Shown: positions 55,653-64,000 of the stretch, piece by piece
How positions within the stretch are numbered: the first letter of the stretch is position 1
How the letters are laid out: the number at the start of each line of letters is the position of its first letter
NCBI GenBank assembly: GCA_025201375.1
Contig: JAIWZP010000037.1
Span: forward strand, 186,001-250,000
Origin: Gongronella butleri
Taxonomy: Eukaryota > Mucoromycota > Mucoromycetes > Mucorales > Cunninghamellaceae
DNA length: 64,000 bases
Direction: 5' to 3'
Translations under genes and position numbers: made by a program
The notes under the pieces: generated by a model
The model's input: the letters and a program-made list of their open reading frames with translations, nothing else
Told to the model about the DNA's origin: nothing
Databases searched by the model: none

Positions 55653-57623
55653 TTACTGGTTGGATTGCGCGGGGCTGCCCATGGCCGAGCTGCCCGACAT
55701 GCCGGGGCTGAGCATGCTGTTGGGCGACGCCATCTGTTGGGGGCTCTGTGACAGTGTGCTCTGCGACGCGGTGCCCGACGCGGCCTGGCTGCTTGCGGAG
55801 TGTGTCGACTCCTTGATGGCAAGCAGCTGCTTGGAACGGAACGCCTCATAGTGGATTTGCGCCGTGGTCTCGATCAGATCCTGCAGGTGCGTGCGCGTCA
55901 AAAAGTTGCGCAGATAGATGAACTCACAATGCTCCTCATTCTCCACTAAAAAGAAAAAAATCCGTCAAAAACAGGTTTTTTTTTGTCTCGTTACACTCTG
56001 CTTTTACCATTGATGACACCATAACGGTTCTTGCGCCCACGGACGGGCTTGCCATCAATGACCACATTGCGCTCCGAGCCGACAATGGCAAATGGCAGAA
56101 GTTCCTGTAAAAGCCAAAAAAAAAAAAAAAATGAGGATCTCCCGTCCTTCCCATCCACACCTCGCGCATGGGGAGATCAAGCATCACCTGTCTCCCCCTT
56201 TCCCCCCCTTCTTACTCGAATACTTTCATTCAAAGCTTGTTCTTGCTCGTCATCTTCGTCGCTCTCATAAGGGTATAGCTTGATGTTGTGGAAAACAAGC
56301 TCGGCCTTGATCTAGGGACAGTTAAAAAAAAAAAATCAGGAGAAAAGAACGAGCGAGGGGTCAGATCAAGTGATAAAATGGGGAGGCAACGCGTCTTTTT
56401 TGTTGCCATTGTCGCGCTCCAATGGTGCGGAATGCGAGCTTACGCGTTGCTTGAACGCGTGGCGTTCTTCAATGGTGAGTGAATCCGACTTTGCAATGAC
56501 GGGAACCACATTGACAACCTCCGACAACTTCTTGAGCACGACAATGTCAATGGGCTTCAGACTACATGTGAGAAAAAAAAAAGGGCCGGTCGGCCATCAT
56601 GCATGAGCACAAGGGATTAAAAGAAGAAAAAAAAGGAGGTTTGGCGTGTGAGCATGGAAGTGATGTGTGTCAATTGAAGGGGATTGGGGAGAGGGGTGAG
56701 GGAAAAAGGCAATTACGCGTGACCGGTGGGCTGGATGAAGAACAGGCAGCAGTGGATGCGGCTATCTTGAATGTAGCGTTCGCGTGTCGCGGTCAATTCC
56801 TTTCGCAAGTACGCCGAGTGCTGGTCTTTGATGTATTTGATGATGGGTTCCCAGCTGGGGCGTTGATTTTAAGAGAATTAGGAGAGAAAAAAAAAGTCAG
56901 CATGGCCGACACACACTCACTCTCGCAAAAAAAAAAAAAAAAAAAAAAGGGAGACTGCGCATAAGGCGGAGAAAGGGAAGGGGTGCGTCCTAGGAGGGAA
57001 AGGAGCAAAAGGTTTACCAGTTCTCGTTGTTCACCTGGTCACCATAGCCTGGTGTATCGACGATGTTTAGGCGAAGACGCACACCATTTTCCTCCACCAC
57101 TACATAAAACAGATGAGTCATTGGCCTCTTTTTTTTTTTTTTAGGAGTGGCGTGCGATCAATTTACAGTGCGACACGGTCTGAATCTCCGTGGTTTGTCG
57201 AGGCGGCTCGTCGGCATTCAGGCGCGCCTTGCTTTCAATCAGATGCGACGCAAAGATGGTGTTGACGAGCGTGGACTTTCCCAAGCCCGATTGACCTATA
57301 CAAATCACGAACAAACAAGTCTCAATGCCATTGTAAAATGAAAAAAAAATGCGTGCTTGTGGGTGCACGTGTTGCCAAAATCTTACCGACGACCATCACA
57401 TTAAAATGGAACCCGCGCTTCAGCAACTTCTTCTCAATTTGCTGGGTGATGGTGTCGAAACCCACATAGCCTTCCAAGCCGGTCTATTGTCCAAAAAAAA
57501 AAAATAGAAGGAGATCAGCTCTGGCACGCGGTTTGGCGCGTCAATGGCTCTTTTGGACGCCATGTCGCACGAAAAACATACGCTCACGGCAACAGGGTCA
57601 GCGACAAGAGAACTGGACGACAT
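55653..57623 (-). CDS. CDC10: Septin of the Cdc10 type, 361 aa
   Basis: Nine exons close in phase: 57623-57588, 57483-57387, 57295-57167, 57099-57018, 56854-56717, 56561-56444, 56311-56216, 56104-56008 and 55945-55653. Septins are GTP-binding proteins that form filaments and rings at the cortex and at septation sites. GYVGFDTITQQIEKKLLKRG is the Cdc10-type polybasic start, followed by G1 GQSGLGKST (residues 45-53), G3 DTPGYGD (102-108), KDQHSAYLRKELTATRERYI, and G4 AKSD (184-187). The septin unique element includes FLTRTHLQDLIETTAQIHYE. The C-terminus is Ser/Gln/Ala-rich with no coiled coil, as in Cdc10. The yeast protein is about 40 residues shorter. The first intron's donor is GTGAGC. Confidence 0.93.
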
Positions 57624-58146
57624 GGATGATTACTCAAAGAGTCAAAATAAAAAAGTAGTAAGACAAGAAAGATATCAAAAAAGGGGACCTCGCGAGAAGA
57701 TGTTGGAAAAGAACAAAAAGAGACGATAAAAAAAAAAAAGGAGAAATTCACCAAGGGTGCGTGTATGTGAGTGTGTGTGTTTGTGTGTGACACACCAGGG
57801 AGGTGCTGACAGCAAAAAAAGGGGGACTCGTCGCAAGGGAGAAGCACACACAACTCTATTTTTAAGGGAAAAACCAAGGAAGGAATGTGTCTTTTTTGTC
57901 CCAAATGTTGCCAGTGCAATCTTGAAAAAAAAATCCTCCTAAAATTTCAATGACGCGCCGGTACGCGCGCTTGGGGGGAATCATGGCCCCGCTTGGACGG
58001 CGGTCGCACAAGACGTCCTTTGTCCGGGCCCGGCAGCGGCCTTTTAATTGCGCTCGGCACGCTTTTTTGCATTGGAAGCAGACCCCCAGTGCCTATTCTT
58101 TCTCTTTTGCTCATTTCTCGCCCTTTCTCGCGCCCGCCCCCACCAT
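57624..58146. promoter_or_regulatory. Divergent promoter region between septin and NAA38-like genes
   Basis: It separates two outward-facing starts. The left part is purine-rich and includes a TG-rich stretch near 57770. The right 60 bp before the plus-strand ATG are C/T-rich. Confidence 0.4.
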
Positions 58147-58471
58147 ATGAAGCTGTCCTCTGGTATCACGGCCGACGCCAATCGCATCAACACATTGCGA
58201 TCTTATTTAAATTTCAAGGCACGCGTCCATATCAGCGACGGCCGCACTTTCATAGGCACTTTTGTATGCGTTGACAAGCAAAAAAACATCATCCTTGCAC
58301 AAGCCGAAGAGTTTCGACAAGGTAAGTCTCGTCTCTCGACCAATGTGTCTTTTCCAGACCAACTTCTTCAACACTTTTTTACTTTTAGATGAAAAGCGCC
58401 TCGTGGGCCTCATCATGATCCCCGGCGCACACCTTGTCAAGGTAGAGGTGGAGGACCTGGACATCATGTAA
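58147..58471 (+). CDS. NAA38: NatC auxiliary LSM-like subunit (NAA38/LSMD1-like), 85 aa
   Basis: Exons 58147-58321 and 58389-58471 join in phase 1. The protein is a single Sm-like fold: the Sm1 part LNFKARVHISDGRTFIGTFV, with CVDKQKNIILAQAEEF, and the Sm2 part KRLVGLIMIPGAHLVKVEVE. The GLxMIPGxHxVxxEV ending and the EEF after the NIIL strand fit NAA38/LSMD1, the auxiliary subunit of N-terminal acetyltransferase C on ribosomes, better than the spliceosomal LSm8, though LSm8-type proteins are the main alternative. The ATG follows a C/T-rich leader. Confidence 0.75.
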
Positions 58472-58656
58472 TCGGGCCGCACCTTTTCGTCCGCCAAATT
58501 CCCCCGCACCAACCATTTTTGATGATCTTTGGTACCTGTTTCCCGCGCCAATTGCCCTGTCTCACGCCCCCTGTTCTTTGCTGCTGCAGCTTTTGTATAT
58601 AATCATGTTTATTCCCTCTTTGTACTATCTACGACAGTAAAATTGTGTATTTTTGC
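58472..58656. terminator. Shared 3' region of two convergent genes
   Basis: 185 bp separate the stop codons of the NAA38-like and TTDN1-like genes. No canonical AATAAA is obvious; TATATAATCATG lies near 58597 and TAAAATTG near 58638. Confidence 0.3.
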
Positions 58657-59039
58657 TTATGACTGGAGCGCTTGCCAGGGGTCTTTGTTCATGTCCGGCG
58701 AAACGTAGGCGTGGTATCGTGCTTGCACCGCTTCCAATGAGAAATCAGGCGGGTTGTTGTCGTCCTGGCGCATTGGCGCCGGCGGGCGTGGCGGGCGCGG
58801 ACCGTGCCAGGACCCTCCCTGCGTTGCAGACAATAAAAAGTCGGTTCACTGATCGTAAAGATCGTCCTTTTCGTTCTTTTTACCTGATGATCACCTCGTC
58901 CACGTCCCCGGCCGCGTCCTCGCCCACGACCACGGCCACGGAAACCGGCAGGAGGAGCACCTTCCGGCCGCCAAGTCATATGCGGTGGTGGTGGACGCGT
59001 CCAGCCTTGCTGTGGAGGGTATTGCTGGTCTTCGGCCAT
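58657..59039 (-). CDS. Small RGG/Pro-rich protein resembling MPLKIP/TTDN1, 105 aa
   Basis: Exons 59039-58884 and 58818-58657 join in phase 0. The first exon is Pro/Gln/Trp-rich and ends in a (RG)n run of about eight units. The second is Pro-rich, then has FSLEAVQARYHAYVSPDMNK followed by DPWQALQS. The pattern Y-x2-Y-x2-P-x-M-x2-DPW-x2-L matches the conserved C-terminal box of M-phase-specific PLK1-interacting proteins (TTDN1), which in animals also follow an RGG/Pro-rich region. Human TTDN1 is linked to non-photosensitive trichothiodystrophy and to lariat-debranching and splicing factors. A fungal member is an inference from this short box. The start is the methionine nearest the promoter in frame. 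Confidence 0.6.
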
Positions 59040-59629
59040 AAAGGTGAGCAAGAGTGGGAAAGAGAGCCGCGCCTTGCCGCAGACGGCGGTCGGATGTTCA
59101 AAAATGGGGGCTGCAAACCAAAAACCGAAAATCGTGTCAAACGCCTTCTTTTTTCCTTTTTTTTTTACGCATGATGCCATAACCATCCGTTCTATAACAA
59201 CGGTGATCACAAAACGCACAAAGGGGCGTGTTCTTTGGCGCCATCTGTAGCTGTTTTGGCCGAATTTATCCGAAATAAAACATAAAACAGGCAATTTGCA
59301 TTCCTCCACTGGGTTTTAGCTCACATTGACGATTCGTTTGGCTTTCATGAACAAAGAATCGGCTTCGGCTTCGTTTTTGCACAGCGATTCGCCGTGGTAT
59401 CATTTGTCCGTTGCCGAGAAAATCTAGCTTGAAATCTTTAATTGCATTTTGTCAGCGTATAAAGAGCGTCCATCGGGACAGCTACGCGGGCAAGAAATGA
59501 CGCGCGAGCGCGTTTATTTGTAACGACACACGTTTCAACCAGTGTGGACCATACCTGAAACTGAGAAAATGGCAATTAAAGAATTTTCACTGTATTTTGG
59601 TTGCTTGTCAGTAAGCAGACACGGATTAT
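59040..59629. other. Spacer upstream of the TTDN1-like gene
   Basis: No gene seen. A TCGGCTTCGGCTTCG micro-repeat lies near 59362. Confidence 0.35.
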
Positions 59630-60515
59630 AATGATTTTTACTGCTTGAATCGATCATTCTGCGCTCTCTCGTTCAAACAAGCTCTCCCTTGCATCATTGC
59701 GACCATTAGATGGCTCGCGGTCACGATTTTCAAAAACCACGAATTTTCCAAGGGGCACGGTCGAGGATTTTCAAACAATGAAAATTAGGTCCTCAGATCG
59801 CCGCGCCATTCAGTCTCATGGTAAATGCTCTCGAATAACCGACAAGAATGCAAAAAAAAAAAGAAAGTCCGTTGACTGGTTCTCACGCAAAACGCAAAAA
59901 GCTGTGATTTTTCACCCCAAGGGCATCTTCGTGAAAATTACCTGTATCTCCTTGAAACACACACCATTAGAAAGAGCATGGCTTGCTGCCTATGTGGCCA
60001 TTGGTGATCTATGAAAAAAGTGATTTTTTGGGCACTTTTGACGCGGCTTCGAGGTCATAGTGATTCTTTGACGCGTGAAAAACCGCGTCAAGCACCGAGT
60101 TACACGCGCCTTTTCCTAATCCATTCCATGCATCTGATGTCTCTCTTTCTTGTGGACGCTTTGACGCGGATCTAAGAACGCGTTTTTCCCGTGCAATTCG
60201 TGCTTGAAATTTTATCTAAAATCACGACTTGCTCGCCAACCCGTAGGTCGATCCCACACGCTTTTGGCATTTTTCGTGGTTTCTCCATACGGCGTATCTT
60301 GTGCGTATGTTTTATCGAATTCTGAGGACCCATTTTTCCATTTTGGTTTGGAAGCTCGCCAGAGCTAAAATTTTGATTAGCGTGTGGCGCGCCCCAATGT
60401 CTTTTGAACTGCTGCGAAACAAGTCCCAGCAGGCATCCTTGCTTGATACAGTAGTTCACACAAAGAGGCGTTTCGGCGCTGCACAGTGCCTGGATGACAT
60501 CACTACGTCTTGACT
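59630..60515 (+). repeat. Dispersed repeat family R1, copy D
   Basis: Colinear with copies A and C: CTCTCTCGTTCAAACAAG (59665), GCGACCATTAGATGGC (59699), GACGCGTGAAAAACCGCGTC (60070), TTTTTCCCGTGCAATTCGTG (60183), then TTTTCCATTTTGGTTTGGAA (60332). The related reading frame is interrupted here by stop codons, for example after GTGGACGCTTTGACGCGGATC. Confidence 0.78.
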
Positions 60516-62849
60516 TTCTACTAAACATGGTTTTATGATCTTTTCTTTTGAATTACCTCATCTTATCGGTCTTGTATATGCTTGACATTCGCCTTGAGAG
60601 ATTCTAAACTGTTTATTTGTCTGCCGGCAAGTGCCCATCATGTGATATATTCATACGTCATTTCTTTTTTTAACTTTAAAAAAAGTGAAGCGCCAATTCG
60701 TGCGCGCGTTGATGCTAACGTGTGCCCATGACAACATGCCATGACAAAGGGCAAGGATCGTCGACCCTGACAAAAGTTTTGCGCGGCCATAGGAACTGCG
60801 AATACCGACGGTTACACGCGTTTTTGAAAAAAAGTCTGATCGTCGGCTGAAAATTGCCTTTTTTTGCTTGTTTCACGCGTCCCTTTTTTTTTATGCGCCG
60901 AGATGTTGTCTATTTGAGACCGCATGGAACAAAAAAAAAAAAAAAAAAAGCGGGACTGCGCGCGCGAGTGTCGCCGTTTTACCCTTTTTTTGCCATCGAT
61001 GACGACGATCGCCGAGTTTTCGGTTTGGTGACACTCGTCTTTTGTTCTCAAGTTCGATTCCCAAAGGCGAGGGGCGAGGCCGCGCATCGGGATGCGTAGC
61101 GGAGAAACAGGTCGTGTCGTCCCTGCAGCTGCCGCAAAAGATGAAAACTTCAAATTCGCTCATGTGAGCATTTCATTTATGTTTTAGTCCCGAGTGGCTC
61201 GGCCTTGTTTCTGGCTTTTTTTTTTTTTGTTTCCCTTCATCAGTGCACCCCTGTTTTGTTTTTGTTATCCAACAATTGATCATCCATATCAGATGTCCAA
61301 GGATTTTCATCGAGAATTTCCTTTTTTTGCACTGTACCGGATTTGGCTCGTTGAATAGGGAAAGGATCAGCCAATGCACAGAACCTAATCAGCGCGTTTG
61401 TGCAACGTCCAGTCTGTGCTGCCCATGATCGGCCGAGAACCATGCCTTTGTGGGCGGATGGCACCCCCCAATGTGCGGGGAGGGATTTTTTTTCTTCTTT
61501 CTTCAGTTTTGCCAGATTGAGGACATGTGGGAATTTCCATGACAAGAGACCGCTCTGTTGCAAGCTGAGTGGTCCCATTGTTCCTTTCTTTTTGCTTTTG
61601 AAACGACGATCCTCACGCTTATTGGCGGTCGGAATGGCGGTCGGAACGCCCGGGATTCAGGACAAAAAAAGGTACAGTACGACTTTTTTTCTCCTGTATT
61701 GTTTGAACTGGCCCAAGGCACTGGGTCGTCCTCTTTTTCTTTCTGAAGCGGCCGCGTGTACACATTGTATACTTGCATCATCTTCATCGAAATGCGAACC
61801 AATGAGTTTGAATCGTGGATAAAAAGTCGGAAAAAAGCGAAAAAAGGGAGGCGGGCGCGCTGCGTCTGCGCTAATTGCTGCGTCACTTTTTTTTTTTTTC
61901 TGATGGACCGCATGATCAACCTGCAGGCTGCTCAATGCAAATATGAAGCATGCAAAAACAGGGAGAGGGCGGCAGCCATATCCTTTCTCCTTTGTTCTCC
62001 GTGGAAAACCAGGGAAACAGAGTACTTTTTTTCTTGCTCTGTTGTGCCGCATGGTTTGCTTTTCGCGCGCTTCGCGGCATCCACACGGTCTTGGTTTGTA
62101 CCATGGTGACACAGACTGCTGCAAAATGACGGTTTTGCAAACAAAAATGGGAGCTGACAGATCTTTTACGCAAAAGGCTAGGTTGAATGGGAACACCTAT
62201 TCATGCAAGATTCGTGCAGCAAGCGAGACGACGTGTTTGGGTGGGTGTACAACCCAGGAATCTCTCACTCCCCCCACGTTTGCCATTGAAAATGGTAAAG
62301 GTCTCACAAAAAAAAAAAGTCAAATGAACCTGTATTTTTTCATGAAAAAAAGTCATAGGAACAAAAAGTGGCGTGGCTTTATATATCTTGGCAAACATTA
62401 AAATAAAAAGGAGATATGCATGATAAAAAAAATATTGAAGCGATTGGTGCGAGAAAATAAGCAAAATGTCACCATAAAGAAGCATACAAAAAGAGTACAT
62501 ATACAAAATTGAGACATAATTTGTCACGAGACGCGTGCGACGCGTCGCGGCAAGCGCGCACTAGGCGCGTCAGTCTGGTGAATAATAAAAAATAAAGAGG
62601 TCCAAAGGGTGAAAGGGAGATAGATGATGAACAGGTCAAGCACGTGGAAAGGAATGCAAATGGGGGAAATTGTGGAGAGGGTTGAAGGAGAGAAAAAGGA
62701 TGGAGAGGGAGAGATTGAGAGATCATGAATGAGACGCTGGACAAGAGGAAGGAGACGGCTGTTAAAGCTCATCAATTCTCCCTCTTGTAGCCGTGTAAAA
62801 AAAGCGAAAAAAGGAGAGGCAATTGGGAGGGGGGAATTAGCACATGGCC
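60516..62849. other. Spacer, 2.3 kb, no recognised gene
   Basis: Contains A/T tracts near 60931, 61218 and 61889 and scattered short frames of up to about 180 codons that include poly-Phe or poly-Lys parts. None resembles a known family. The right end is the 3' flank of the zinc-finger gene, with AATAAAAA-type words near 62581. Confidence 0.4.
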
Positions 62850-63981
<1,132 letters not shown>

Positions 63982-64000
63982 CTGATAAACGTAAAAAAAA

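Noticed and set aside
61049..61075. tRNA-like B-box word (AGTTCGATTCC)
   Set aside because: No A box at the right distance and no cloverleaf can be drawn.
60516..62849. Several overlapping 90-180 codon frames as candidate genes
   Set aside because: No splice-consistent model, no domain likeness, and most cross homopolymers.

Overview
The window is nuclear DNA of a fungus, most likely an early-diverging (Mucoromycota-like) one. The genes carry many short introns (about 50-110 bp) with GTAAG-type donors and AG acceptors. The gene set is fungal: a Brl1/Brr6 nuclear-envelope protein, a Cdc10-type septin, a Kre9-like secreted protein, a Crypton with a GCR1-like C-terminus, and alpha-arrestin and VPS9 regulators. 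The lineage is an inference; 'fungus' is well supported. Homopolymer A or T tracts of 15-46 nt are common in introns and spacers. I found no tRNA, rRNA or CRISPR array.

Layout. 1-5.4 kb: a possible exon at the left edge, an unknown membrane protein (-) and an SLC35/DMT-like transporter (+). 5.6-10.2 kb: two broken ABC-transporter remnants in opposite orientation flank an intact, unusual gene (7.3-9.4 kb) encoding three HNH_3-like modules. 11.5-22.8 kb: an unknown acidic protein, Brl1/Brr6 (-), a Varp-like VPS9 Rab5 GEF (-) and an arrestin (+). 23.9-26.5 kb: a Crypton tyrosine recombinase. 26.6-31.7 kb: a gene-free repeat region holding a near-perfect 426-bp-arm palindrome, CTCGA-rich blocks, one copy of a 495-bp repeat and a 119-bp-arm hairpin. 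31.9-50.3 kb: a dense housekeeping segment with an RFC small subunit (+), a small Gln/His/Asp-rich protein (+), a complex I LYR subunit (-), a TPR/RD-rich protein (+), a Kre9-like secreted protein (-), serine palmitoyltransferase LCB2 (-), dihydrolipoamide dehydrogenase (-) and a long Ser/Pro-rich protein (-). 51.8-53.3 kb: tandem 495-bp repeats. 53.6-59.0 kb: AHA1 (-), septin CDC10 (-), NAA38/LSMD1-like (+) and TTDN1/MPLKIP-like (-). 59.6-60.5 kb: another dispersed repeat. 62.85 kb to the right edge: a C2H2 zinc-finger protein, truncated at its 5' side.

The genes do not form one pathway. Several share cell-biology themes: nuclear envelope and cell cycle (Brl1/Brr6, septin, RFC, TTDN1-like), membrane traffic and lipids (VPS9, arrestin, LCB2) and mitochondria (DLD, NDUFB9-like).

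The least explained content is fourfold: (1) the three-module HNH gene; (2) a roughly 0.85-kb dispersed repeat in four places, three of which keep a related reading frame; (3) a 495-bp tandem repeat whose period is divisible by three and whose minus strand stays open across unit boundaries; (4) the 1.02-kb palindrome with its motif-rich flanks. Exon coordinates were assembled by hand from splice signals and phase. All listed multi-exon models close in phase, but none has transcript support here.
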